Shown here: positions 1 through 5,767 of the stretch, in pieces
Layout: every line of letters starts with the position of its first letter
Position numbering within the stretch: position 1 is the first letter of the stretch
Source of the DNA: Clostridia bacterium
Lineage (GTDB): Bacteria; Bacillota_A; Clostridia; Oscillospirales; Acutalibacteraceae
DNA length: 8,040 nt
Direction of reading: 5' to 3'
Assembly (NCBI GenBank): GCA_017529165.1
Contig: JAFXNY010000067.1
Span: forward strand, 1 to 8,040
Notes under the pieces: generated by a model
Database searches by the model: none
Seen by the model: only the letters and a program-made list of their open reading frames with translations
Told to the model about the DNA's origin: nothing
Translations under genes and position numbers: made by a program

Positions 1-111
1 GAGATTCGCCCGGCGCAACAGTTGCGCCGGCACGCACGCGCACTTGCCAACCGTTCACTGAAAGGTTGGCATTTTGCTTCGCAAAACCGTGCTGTTCGAA
101 TCTCTGGCAAG
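1..111. repeat. Structured non-coding segment with nested inverted repeats and tRNA-like pieces
   Basis: No convincing gene is seen here. The segment is dense in inverted repeats: a perfect 10-bp pair with a 1-nt centre (10-19 with 21-30), an 8-bp pair (45-52 with 64-71), a 6-bp hairpin (73-78 with 81-86), an 8-bp outer pair (1-8 with 97-104) and an alternative 7-bp pair (43-49 with 105-111). Positions 94-104, read on the plus strand, are an 11-nt exact match to the T-arm of the tRNA-Glu encoded on the minus strand nearby. With the 7-bp end pairing, this recalls a degenerate plus-strand tRNA, but the T-stem does not pair and the spacing is wrong, so no tRNA is called. It may be an intergenic repeat, a tRNA relic or a structured RNA. 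Confidence 0.4.
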
Positions 112-116
112 TAAAG

Positions 117-154
117 AAACAACCCCACACCGCAAAAGCAGTATGGGGTTGTTT
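117..154 (-). terminator. Rho-independent terminator of the tRNA-Met/tRNA-Glu operon
   Basis: The arms 117-130 and 141-154 pair almost perfectly, with one mismatch (128/143), around a 10-nt loop. Read on the minus strand, the stem begins at the last base of the encoded CCA of tRNA-Glu and is followed by a T-rich stretch (TTTCTTT). The position directly after the tRNA supports a terminator that also defines the precursor 3' end. Confidence 0.8.
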
Positions 155-229
155 GGTGACCCGGACGAGATTCGAACTCGTGTTACCGCCGTGAAAGGGC
201 GGTGTCTTAGGCCTCTTGACCACCGGGCC
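154..229 (-). tRNA. tRNA-Glu (anticodon TTC)
   Basis: The minus strand folds into a full cloverleaf of 76 nt including an encoded CCA. The acceptor stem GGCCCGG pairs with CCGGGTC, with one G-U pair. The anticodon stem CCGCC/GGCGG encloses the loop CTTTCAC, giving anticodon TTC. The T-arm contains GTTCGAATC and the discriminator base is A. It lies 2 nt downstream of tRNA-Met in the same transcript and is followed at once by a terminator hairpin. It supplies glutamyl-tRNA for GAA/GAG codons, and in Clostridia also for tetrapyrrole synthesis through glutamyl-tRNA reductase (family knowledge). Confidence 0.96.
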
Positions 230-231
230 GG

Positions 232-308
232 TGGTGGCTGTAATTGGATTCGAACCAATGACACTCCGGGTATGAACCGAATGCTCTAGCCAACTGAGCT
301 ATACAGCC
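232..308 (-). tRNA. tRNA-Met (anticodon CAT), elongator type
   Basis: A 77-nt cloverleaf with encoded CCA is present on the minus strand. The acceptor stem GGCTGTA pairs with TACAGCC, the D-arm is TAGCTCAGTTGG-type, the anticodon loop is TTCATAC (anticodon CAT), and the T-arm contains GGTTCGAATCC. The acceptor starts with a full G-C pair, and the body resembles elongator tRNA-Met (compare the B. subtilis anticodon arm) rather than initiator tRNA. A tRNA-Ile2 whose C34 becomes lysidine also reads as CAT and cannot be fully excluded, but the anticodon stem favours Met. It is the first gene of a two-tRNA operon. Confidence 0.93.
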
Positions 309-327
309 ATTTTTCAGCGACCTAAAC

Positions 328-356
328 ATTATATAAGTTATTATCCGGTTTGTCAA
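328..356 (-). promoter_or_regulatory. Sigma-A promoter of the tRNA-Met/tRNA-Glu operon
   Basis: On the minus strand, a perfect TTGACA (351-356) and a perfect TATAAT (328-333) are separated by exactly 17 bp. Transcription would start near 321, about 12 nt upstream of the mature tRNA-Met 5' end. A fully consensus promoter is expected for a stable RNA operon. Confidence 0.9.
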
Positions 357-380
357 GCAAAAAATACAATAAAGTCACAA

Positions 381-404
381 AAAGCGGTGCTTTAGCACCG
401 CTTT
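381..404 (-). terminator. Rho-independent terminator after the secreted-protein gene
   Basis: The arms 381-390 and 395-404 form a perfect 10-bp stem (AAAGCGGTGC core) with a 4-nt loop. It sits 11 nt past the stop codon of the minus-strand gene and is followed on that strand by a short T run. The plus-strand side is also T-rich (405-416), so it may work in both directions. It insulates the gene from the tRNA promoter just beyond it. Confidence 0.8.
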
Positions 405-415
405 AATTTTTCTTT

Positions 416-991
416 TCATATTCCGCTTGAAATGCCTTTGATATCGGAACTTATTATATTGTACCCAAAAGCCGATTTTTCATTAGGCACAAAAAGCGTG
501 GTGGCTTCGGTTACAAACTCTTCGTCATCATGCGGATTAACCTTAACAGATGAAGTTACGGTAAAGCTTCCGTCTTCATTTTCGTTTACAGCAGTTATCT
601 TGTGCTTAAAGCTTGTAAAGCCACGGGGGATGATGTAAATAAACCCGTCCTTGTGCATCTCGATATCGTCGTTTATTTCAACTATTTTAATGCCGTACAT
701 ATCATATACAAAACCTTTAACAACCGATTCGGATATGTAATCGGGGCTTTCGGTATCACGGCGACTTAGTAGTGCCAATACCGAGTTTTCAGTAACAGTA
801 TCTGCATTATCAAAATCGGTGTTATATACGAAATTGCGATTAAGCATATTAAGAAAGCGGGTTTCGAGTGCCTTATTGCCCGTGGCATTTTCTGCCGCCA
901 CTTTATCATAAGCTTTAGCAGGTGTTGCAAAAAACGCTAACACCGCCAAAACACAAACAGAAAGTGCCAACACAAATATACGCTTTTTCAT
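416..991 (-). CDS. Secreted protein of unknown function
   Basis: This encodes a 191-residue protein that I do not recognise. The N-terminus is a clear signal peptide: Lys-Lys-Arg, then a hydrophobic core (residues about 5-23), then an Ala-Lys-Ala site giving predicted signal peptidase I cleavage after residue 27. The mature part of about 164 residues is acidic and has no transmembrane segment, lipobox or sorting motif. No catalytic motif is evident. The second half looks rich in beta strands (YGIKIVEI, GFIYIIPRG, GSFTVTSSVKV), as in small extracellular sensor-like or NTF2-like folds, but that is only an impression. The start is supported by a strong AAAGGAGGTG Shine-Dalgarno 5-6 nt upstream. 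It is monocistronic, with its own promoter and terminator, and divergent from the EF-G-like gene. Export is likely; function is unknown. Confidence 0.85.
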   Translation of the reverse strand: MKKRIFVLALSVCVLAVLAFFATPAKAYDKVAAENATGNKALETRFLNMLNRNFVYNTDFDNADTVTENSVLALLSRRDTESPDYISESVVKGFVYDMYGIKIVEINDDIEMHKDGFIYIIPRGFTSFKHKITAVNENEDGSFTVTSSVKVNPHDDEEFVTEATTLFVPNEKSAFGYNIISSDIKGISSGI

Positions 992-1021
992 AATGGCACC
1001 TCCTTTAATATCTCTATATAC

Positions 1022-1027
1022 ATTATA
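1022..1027 (-). promoter_or_regulatory. Likely -10 box for the secreted-protein gene
   Basis: A perfect TATAAT lies on the minus strand about 30 nt upstream of the start codon, leaving room for the Shine-Dalgarno at 997-1006. No good -35 hexamer is found at 16-18 bp, so the promoter may be weak or activator-dependent. Confidence 0.4.
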
Positions 1028-1059
1028 CTTATAAACGCCAATAAATTAAGCAACAATCA

Positions 1060-1087
1060 GGTTACAAATGTTTTCAAACTTGTTACC
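1060..1087. repeat. Imperfect inverted repeat between divergent genes
   Basis: GGTTACAA (1060-1067) and TTGTTACC (1080-1087) form 8-bp arms with one mismatch around 12 nt. The repeat lies upstream of the -10 box of the minus-strand secreted-protein gene and well upstream of the plus-strand EF-G-like promoter. It could be an operator, but no regulator can be named. Confidence 0.3.
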
Positions 1088-1141
1088 TTTTCTGCATTGT
1101 GAGAAATATACAATTTTTATTAAGTTTTTTCAAAAAATCAG

Positions 1142-1170
1142 TTGTAATTGCATAAATATTATGATATACT
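1142..1170 (+). promoter_or_regulatory. Sigma-A promoter of the EF-G-like gene
   Basis: TTGTAA (1142-1147) and TATACT (1165-1170) are separated by 17 bp. Transcription would start near 1177, giving a leader of roughly 50 nt before the TTG start at 1226. A small GGGT/ACCC inverted repeat sits inside that leader. Confidence 0.6.
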
Positions 1171-1225
1171 GCTAATATAGTGAAATTAGGGTAAGTTTAA
1201 CCCGATACATAGAGGAGTGCTCGTT

Positions 1226-3232
1226 TTGAAAGTATATGAATCAGGGAAAATAAAGAATGTTGCTTTTTTAGGTCATTCAAATGCAGGAAAAACCACTCTT
1301 GCCGATTCAATTATATATTGTTGCGGTGAGGCTGATAGAATAGGTAAAACCTCCGAGGGCACGGCAATTCTCGATTTTGATTCGCAGGAAAAAAAGCGTG
1401 GTTGCTCGGTATCTACGGCTGTTTATGCACTTGAGGCGGGAGAGCAAAAGATAAACCTTATTGATGCTCCGGGACTTTTTGATTTCGCTTCTGGCATAAG
1501 TGAGGCACTTACTGCAGCAGATAGTGCGGTTATCACTATCTCGGGTAAATCGGGCGTAACTGTCGGTGCAAAGCAGGCTTTTGAAAAAGCGAGGGCAGCA
1601 CAAAAATCGGTAGCTTTCTTTGTTGGAAAGCTTGATTCAACGCACGCACATTTTTACCGTGTAATATCCTCTCTTGTAGGTCTTTACGGTGCTGTTATTT
1701 GCCCTGTTGTTGTACCGTACATTGAGGATGATACGGTTAAATGCTATGTAAATCTAATTGAAAACGAGGCATATACTTTTGACGGCAGTAAACCTGTAAA
1801 GCATAGAATGCCGGTAAGTAAAGATGTGGATAGTATGCGTGATATGCTGCTTGAGGCAATAGCATCGGCCGATGAAACGCTTATGGAAAAGTATTTTGAC
1901 GGTCAAGAGTTTACTCGTGAAGAAATGGTAAACGGACTCAAAGTAGGTATGCTTTCGGGCGATATATGTCCTGTTTTCTGCGGCGTCCAGCAGACCGGGG
2001 AGGGAGTACAGTTCCTTATAGACAGTATTCTGAATGTTTTCCCGTCAGCCTCTGATAAAAATACCGCCGAGGGCGAAAACAGCGCACTAATCTTTAAGAC
2101 TATCGCCGATCCGTTTGTAGGCAAGCTTTCATATTTTAAGGTTATAGGCGGAGAAATAAAGGGCGATATGCGCCTTAAGAACAACCGCACCGGCGAGGAA
2201 GAAAGAATAGCCAAGGTTATGTGGCTTAAAGCCGGCAAACAAGAGGACGCTCCACACATTCCTTTCGGCGATATCGGTTGTGTATCAAAGCTTTCATCTA
2301 CGGTAACAGGAGATACGCTCTCATCCTCCGGTAATATTTCCGCCGCTACAGCAGAGTTCCCGAAACCCACTCTTAAAGCCGCAATTTATCCGGTTAAAAA
2401 GGGTGATGAAGAGAAAATCAGTTCAGGCCTTATGCGTATTTGTGAGGAGGACCCCTCCTTTGAGGTGTATACCGACTCTGAAACTCACGAGCAGATAATA
2501 GTAACACTCGGAGAACAGCATACAGATGTTGTATTATCAAAGCTTTCTTCAAAGTTCGGTTGTGAGGCTAAGCTCGAGGAGCCTAAGATAGCATACAGAG
2601 AAACAATAAAGAAATCTGTTAAGGCGCAAGGTAGGCATAAAAAGCAGTCGGGCGGTCACGGCCAGTTCGGTGATGTGTGGATAGAGTTTGAGCCGTGCGA
2701 TAGTGATGACCTTGTATTTGAAGAAAAGGTATTTGGCGGCGCAGTTCCTAAAAACTTCTTTCCGGCAGTTGAAAAGGGTCTGCGTGACAGTGCTCAGCAC
2801 GGTGTCCTGGCAGGCTATAAAATGGTAGGTATCAAAGCCACGCTTTATGACGGTTCGTACCATCCGGTTGATTCCTCAGAAATGGCGTTTAAGACGGCGG
2901 CGTCCATAGCCTTTAAGGAGGGCGTATCAAACGCTAACCCCGTATTGCTTGAACCTATTTACACACTTAAAGTATTAGTGCCCGATGAGATGCTCGGCGA
3001 TGTTATAGGCGATATAAATAAGCGCCGTGGCAGAATAATCGGTATGGAGCCTGCTGAAAATAAACTTCAGGCGGTAACCGCCGAAGTTCCGATAGCCGAA
3101 ATGAGCGATTTTTCAACCGCAATGCGTGCAATCTCTCAAGGCACGGCTACATTCACAACTGAGTTTGCCCGTTACGAAGAGGTGCCGGCGGCAATAATGC
3201 AGAAGGTTATCGAAAAGGCAAAAGAAGAATAA
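1226..3232 (+). CDS. EF-G-like translation factor paralog with atypical GTPase motifs
   Basis: This encodes a 668-residue cytoplasmic member of the EF-G family, close to the usual length. TTG at 1226 is chosen because AGAGGAG (1211-1217) lies 8 nt before it and gives the family-typical start MKVYESGKI. The in-frame GTG at 1217 overlaps that Shine-Dalgarno. All five EF-G domains are present: G domain (P-loop GHSNAGKT, 16-23), II (from about 287), III (from about 378), IV (GGHGQFGDV near 476; tip DGSYHPVDS with His546) and V (from about 572). G3 reads DAPGLFDF where EF-G has DTPGHVDF, so the catalytic His is Leu84. G4 reads GKLD instead of NKxD. This places it with the EF-G2/FusA2-like paralogs, not the housekeeping fusA. 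It is monocistronic. Its role is probably ribosome-linked, but whether it hydrolyses GTP is uncertain. Confidence 0.9.
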   Translation: MKVYESGKIKNVAFLGHSNAGKTTLADSIIYCCGEADRIGKTSEGTAILDFDSQEKKRGCSVSTAVYALEAGEQKINLIDAPGLFDFASGISEALTAADSAVITISGKSGVTVGAKQAFEKARAAQKSVAFFVGKLDSTHAHFYRVISSLVGLYGAVICPVVVPYIEDDTVKCYVNLIENEAYTFDGSKPVKHRMPVSKDVDSMRDMLLEAIASADETLMEKYFDGQEFTREEMVNGLKVGMLSGDICPVFCGVQQTGEGVQFLIDSILNVFPSASDKNTAEGENSALIFKTIADPFVGKLSYFKVIGGEIKGDMRLKNNRTGEEERIAKVMWLKAGKQEDAPHIPFGDIGCVSKLSSTVTGDTLSSSGNISAATAEFPKPTLKAAIYPVKKGDEEKISSGLMRICEEDPSFEVYTDSETHEQIIVTLGEQHTDVVLSKLSSKFGCEAKLEEPKIAYRETIKKSVKAQGRHKKQSGGHGQFGDVWIEFEPCDSDDLVFEEKVFGGAVPKNFFPAVEKGLRDSAQHGVLAGYKMVGIKATLYDGSYHPVDSSEMAFKTAASIAFKEGVSNANPVLLEPIYTLKVLVPDEMLGDVIGDINKRRGRIIGMEPAENKLQAVTAEVPIAEMSDFSTAMRAISQGTATFTTEFARYEEVPAAIMQKVIEKAKEE

Positions 3233-3239
3233 ATAATAA

Positions 3240-3279
3240 AAAATATGCGGAGAAGGGAACATCCTTCTCCGCATATTTT
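3240..3279. terminator. Bidirectional terminator between EF-G-like gene and nitroreductase gene
   Basis: Arms 3240-3256 and 3263-3279 form a 17-bp perfect stem with a 6-nt loop (GAACAT). The A-rich left flank and T-rich right flank provide T-tracts in both directions. It begins 8 nt after the EF-G-like stop and ends 8 nt before the convergent nitroreductase stop, so it serves both genes. Confidence 0.88.
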
Positions 3280-3286
3280 ATGTTTA

Positions 3287-3793
3287 TTAAATGTATTCTA
3301 CAGTTTCCTCTATAGGCTTTCTGTTGTGGAAGTTTCGGCTAACAGGGCAATCATCCGCACGGTAGCCGATAGGTATTAAGCAAACAGGAAAGATATTGTC
3401 AGGCAGATTGAGTTCAGATTTTATTATATTCCGGTCAAAGCGTTCTATCCAAATGTTATCTACACCGTAATTAGTTGCGGCGAGCATTAAATGTGTTGCA
3501 ACAATTGAGGCGTCTATTTCGGCAGTTGAGTGACCGTCAAGTATACAGGCATCATCTGTATTAACACCTACTATAAGCACTATCGGTGCGCCGTATCTGC
3601 AGGGCGAAGATTTATCTATTACAGATATCGCCTTATCGCTTTGTGCAACATATATTTTTACCGGCTGCACATTTTTAGCGGTAGGCGCCATGCTCCCCAT
3701 TTCAAGTATGTTTTTTATTATTTCTTTATCCGGCTTTCTATACGAAAACTTCCTTGTTGATTGCCTTGTTTCAATTATCTTAATAAGCTCCAT
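3287..3793 (-). CDS. Nitroreductase family protein (FMN-dependent oxidoreductase)
   Basis: This encodes 168 residues, a normal length for a compact single-domain nitroreductase. The N-terminal RQSTRKF (10-16) is the family's Arg-x-Ser-x-Arg FMN-phosphate-binding motif. It is followed by a helix ending in SMAPTAKNVQP, the usual (A/S)PS(A/G)xNxQP-type segment, and the long helix DASIVATHLMLAATNYG, which normally lies at the dimer and FMN interface. The C-terminal part has LIPIGYRADD, matching the family's (I/V)xxGYP-type segment. These enzymes are cytoplasmic flavoprotein dimers that use NAD(P)H to reduce nitroaromatics, quinones or other substrates; the true substrate cannot be read from the sequence. 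The start is supported by TTGAGGTGA just upstream. It is single-gene, divergent from padR and convergent with the EF-G-like gene. Confidence 0.9.
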   Translation of the reverse strand: MELIKIIETRQSTRKFSYRKPDKEIIKNILEMGSMAPTAKNVQPVKIYVAQSDKAISVIDKSSPCRYGAPIVLIVGVNTDDACILDGHSTAEIDASIVATHLMLAATNYGVDNIWIERFDRNIIKSELNLPDNIFPVCLIPIGYRADDCPVSRNFHNRKPIEETVEYI

Positions 3794-3850
3794 AAAATCA
3801 CCTCAACTAAAGTATATCACAAAACAAAATAATAAAAAAGCAAAACTTTC

Positions 3851-3879
3851 TTGACAGCATCAATACTTCGTGATACGAT
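3851..3879 (+). promoter_or_regulatory. Promoter of the padR-DUF1700-DUF4097 operon
   Basis: A perfect TTGACA (3851-3856) is followed after 17 bp by TACGAT (3874-3879). Transcription would start near 3886, just before the AAAGGAGG Shine-Dalgarno of padR. The poor -10 match and the overlapping inverted repeats suit a regulated promoter. Confidence 0.6.
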
Positions 3880-3890
3880 GTATATCGTGA
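3868..3890. promoter_or_regulatory. Candidate PadR operator over the -10 region
   Basis: ACGAT-GTAT-ATCGT (3875-3888) is a perfect 5-bp inverted repeat, and TCGT-GAT-ACGA (3868-3878) overlaps it. TCGTGA also recurs as a direct repeat at 3868 and 3885, 17 bp apart. The cluster covers the -10 box and start site, where a repressor would block transcription. PadR family regulators commonly autorepress; binding by this particular PadR is inferred. Confidence 0.45.
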
Positions 3891-3903
3891 AAGGAGGCAT
3901 AAC

Positions 3904-4239
3904 ATGGATGTTCAACTAAAGCGTGGCCTTTTGGAGGTATGCGTTCTAGCGGCAATAAAGGACGAAGACTCATACGGTTATAAGATTATAAAGGATATGA
4001 AGCCTTATATCGAGTTGTCTGAATCAACCTTATATACAATACTTAAACGGCTTGAGACTTCAAATATGCTTAATGTCAAAACTGTCGAACATTCAGGCAG
4101 ACTTAGAAAGTACTATCGTATTACGGACAAAGGCTTAAGGAGAATTAAAGATTTTAAGGATGAATGGCAAGAGATTATGTCTATATATAAGTTTGTAACT
4201 AAGGGGGAAAAAGAAAATGAACAAGCAGGAGTTTCTTGA
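3904..4239 (+). CDS. PadR family transcriptional regulator
   Basis: This encodes a 111-residue single-domain PadR winged-helix protein. The family hallmarks run in order: LKRGLLEVCVLAAI (helix 1), DSYGYKIIKDM (helix 2), LSESTLYTILKRLE (recognition helix, about 38-51), and the wing and tail RKYYRITDKGLRRI. A short helical C-terminus (residues about 82-98) should form the dimer interface, as in the short PadR-s2 class. AAAGGAGG lies 6 nt upstream of the ATG. The gene's 3' end overlaps the next gene by 23 nt, so the two are translationally coupled. PadR repressors respond to phenolics, antibiotics or envelope stress in different systems; the signal here is unknown. It probably represses its own operon through the repeats over the -10 box. 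Confidence 0.93.
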   Translation: MDVQLKRGLLEVCVLAAIKDEDSYGYKIIKDMKPYIELSESTLYTILKRLETSNMLNVKTVEHSGRLRKYYRITDKGLRRIKDFKDEWQEIMSIYKFVTKGEKENEQAGVS

Positions 4240-4816
4240 TAATCTTAAAGGTGCTCTGTCCGGTCTTCCGCAGAGTGAGATAGACGGTCGCCTTGCATTT
4301 TATGCCGAGATGATAGACGATAAGGTTGAAGAGGGTATATCCGAAGAACAAGCGGTAGCAGAGCTCGGCAAAGCTGAAGATATAGCTTCTAAGATAATAT
4401 CGGAAATACCTTTTACAAGGCTTATAAAGGAAAGGGTTAAGCCAAAACGCAGGCTTAGCGTTTGGGAGATTGTTTTGCTTGTTTTGGGCTTTCCGGTCTG
4501 GTTTCCTCTTATTATAGCTCTATTTGCTGTTATTCTTTCGGTTTATGTTGCGATTTGGTCGATTATACTGTCTCTTTGGGCGGTTTTTGTATCGTTTGCC
4601 TCTTCGGCGCTTTTCGGTGCGACATTCGGCGTTTTAAGTATTATCCGTATTGACACATTAAAAGGAATATCTTTAATAGGTTTAGGTATAGTATTTTCGG
4701 GGCTTTCGATTTTGATGTTTTTTGCCTGTTTGGCGGCAACAAAAGGCATACTATTTTTAACAAAGAAAACCGCAATATTTATAAAATTATCTTTCATTAA
4801 AAAGGGGGACTTATAA
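4217..4816 (+). CDS. DUF1700/HAAS-domain membrane protein
   Basis: This encodes 199 residues. Residues 1-65 form the acidic helical HAAS/DUF1700 N-terminal domain, with the typical start NKQEFLDNLKGALSGLP and the pattern YAEMIDDKVEEGISEEQAVAELG. A basic linker (71-79) follows, then a hydrophobic half with about four membrane segments (roughly 82-104, 106-128, 130-146 and 150-175) and a basic tail. The start ATG lies inside the padR 3' end with AAGGGGG 9 nt upstream. The stop overlaps the next ATG by one base (TAATG). Proteins of this type are repeatedly found with PadR and DUF4097 partners in Firmicutes, where an envelope-sensing or PadR-modulating role has been proposed. The biochemical function is not established. 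Confidence 0.88.
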   Translation: MNKQEFLDNLKGALSGLPQSEIDGRLAFYAEMIDDKVEEGISEEQAVAELGKAEDIASKIISEIPFTRLIKERVKPKRRLSVWEIVLLVLGFPVWFPLIIALFAVILSVYVAIWSIILSLWAVFVSFASSALFGATFGVLSIIRIDTLKGISLIGLGIVFSGLSILMFFACLAATKGILFLTKKTAIFIKLSFIKKGDL

Positions 4817-5718
4817 TGAAAAAAACGGCAATTTGGTTGATAATAGCCGTGGTGCTCTTTCTGTTAGGCGGTATCATTTTTGTTGGCGCTCTTTATATGG
4901 CAGGCTGGGATTTCAAAGCGCTTAGCAACAATAATTATAATACCAATACGGTTGATATAACCAAAGAGTTTCAAAACATTTCGGTAGTGTCCGATACAGA
5001 AGATATCACATTCGCTTTATCGGAAGACAGCAAATGCAGGGTGGTTTTTTATGAAAAGGAAAATGAAAGGCACTCCGCTACAGTTGTAGATAACACACTT
5101 TCAATTACAAATGTAGAGAATAAAAAATGGTATGAGCATATATCTTTTTTCTCTTTCGGTACTCAAAAAATAATTGTATATCTGCCGCAGAGCGATTATG
5201 ATTTGCTAAAAATCCGTGAGAGCACGGGGGATGTGGAAATACCCAATGATTTTACATTCGGCGGAATTGATATTTCCGTGAGCACGGGGGATATTAACCT
5301 ATGTGCTTCGGCTAAAGGAGAAGTTAGCATAACCACAAGCACAGGAGATATAAGTGCAAAAGATTTTTCCGCAAAGCAATTAAACATTTCTGTTTCAACC
5401 GGCAAGGCTAACCTAAAGAACATAGAATGTGATAATCTATATTCTAGTGGTAGTACCGGCGATATTATACTAAATAATGTGATTTGCAAAGGAAGAATGA
5501 ATATTTCTCGAAGCACAGGCGATGTTAAACTATTGGCAAGCGATTCGGGTGAACTACTTATCGAAACCGATACAGGCGATGTTACCGGCTCGCTTCTTAC
5601 AAGCAAGGTTTTCATAACGCAAAGCGATACAGGAAGAATAGATGTGCCGGAGACTCTGGCCGGCGGCAAATGTAAAATCACTACCGATACCGGCGATATA
5701 AGGATAAGCATAGAATAA
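4816..5718 (+). CDS. DUF4097 family membrane-anchored beta-repeat protein
   Basis: This encodes 300 residues. A Lys-Lys N-terminus precedes one transmembrane segment (about 5-29), which should leave the rest outside the cell. Residues about 45-300 are a DUF4097 domain. Its C-terminal half has nine repeats of the type (S/D)TG(D/K/R), starting at residues 136, 156, 175, 194, 213, 233, 252, 271 and 291. The spacing of 19-20 residues is nearly constant, as expected of one rung per repeat in a beta-solenoid. The last three rungs use Asp in place of Ser. No catalytic motif is seen. The ATG overlaps the DUF1700 stop by one base, with AAAGGGGGA upstream. In enterococci the DUF4097-containing protein LiaX links this domain to cell-envelope stress; a similar role here is only inference. 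Confidence 0.88.
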   Translation: MKKTAIWLIIAVVLFLLGGIIFVGALYMAGWDFKALSNNNYNTNTVDITKEFQNISVVSDTEDITFALSEDSKCRVVFYEKENERHSATVVDNTLSITNVENKKWYEHISFFSFGTQKIIVYLPQSDYDLLKIRESTGDVEIPNDFTFGGIDISVSTGDINLCASAKGEVSITTSTGDISAKDFSAKQLNISVSTGKANLKNIECDNLYSSGSTGDIILNNVICKGRMNISRSTGDVKLLASDSGELLIETDTGDVTGSLLTSKVFITQSDTGRIDVPETLAGGKCKITTDTGDIRISIE

Positions 5719-5724
5719 CAAAAA

Positions 5725-5748
5725 CCCCGAAGCCTTTTGGCTTCGGGG
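5725..5748. terminator. Bidirectional terminator between the DUF4097 gene and rpsI
   Basis: CCCCGAAGCC (5725-5734) and GGCTTCGGGG (5739-5748) form a perfect 10-bp GC-rich stem with a TTTT loop. On the plus strand it is followed by AAATTTTTT, and on the minus strand by TTTTTG. It starts 6 nt after the DUF4097 stop and ends the convergent rplM-rpsI transcript 19 nt after the rpsI stop. Confidence 0.92.
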
Positions 5749-5767
5749 AAATTTTTTGGATTTTAGA

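Noticed and set aside
43..111. Plus-strand tRNA gene
   Set aside because: The 7-bp end pairing and GTTCGAATC look tRNA-like, but the T-stem does not pair, only three bases separate the T-loop from the acceptor strand, and no D-arm consensus or clear anticodon loop exists.
74..289. Small plus-strand reading frame of 71 codons, and a minus-strand counterpart at 55-264
   Set aside because: Both run through the tRNA-Glu and tRNA-Met genes in antisense or out of phase, lack ribosome binding sites and give typical tRNA-derived spurious peptides.
1903..2370. Minus-strand open frame of 155 codons inside the EF-G-like gene (also 1307-1603 and 2549-2863)
   Set aside because: These are shadows of a strongly conserved coding sequence, with low-complexity composition and no family resemblance.
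3811..3816. Extended -10 promoter (TGA TATACT on the minus strand) for the nitroreductase gene
   Set aside because: The hexamer is good, but no -35 is present and transcription would start inside or next to the Shine-Dalgarno, leaving about 11 nt of leader. Possible, but not called.
5221..5697. CRISPR or microsatellite-like array
   Set aside because: The periodic DNA similarity is explained by in-frame protein repeats, with no conserved repeat-spacer structure.
5196..5711. Minus-strand open frame of 171 codons opposite the DUF4097 gene
   Set aside because: Its repeated Ser-Pro-Val pattern is the antisense reading of the STGD repeats, not an independent protein.
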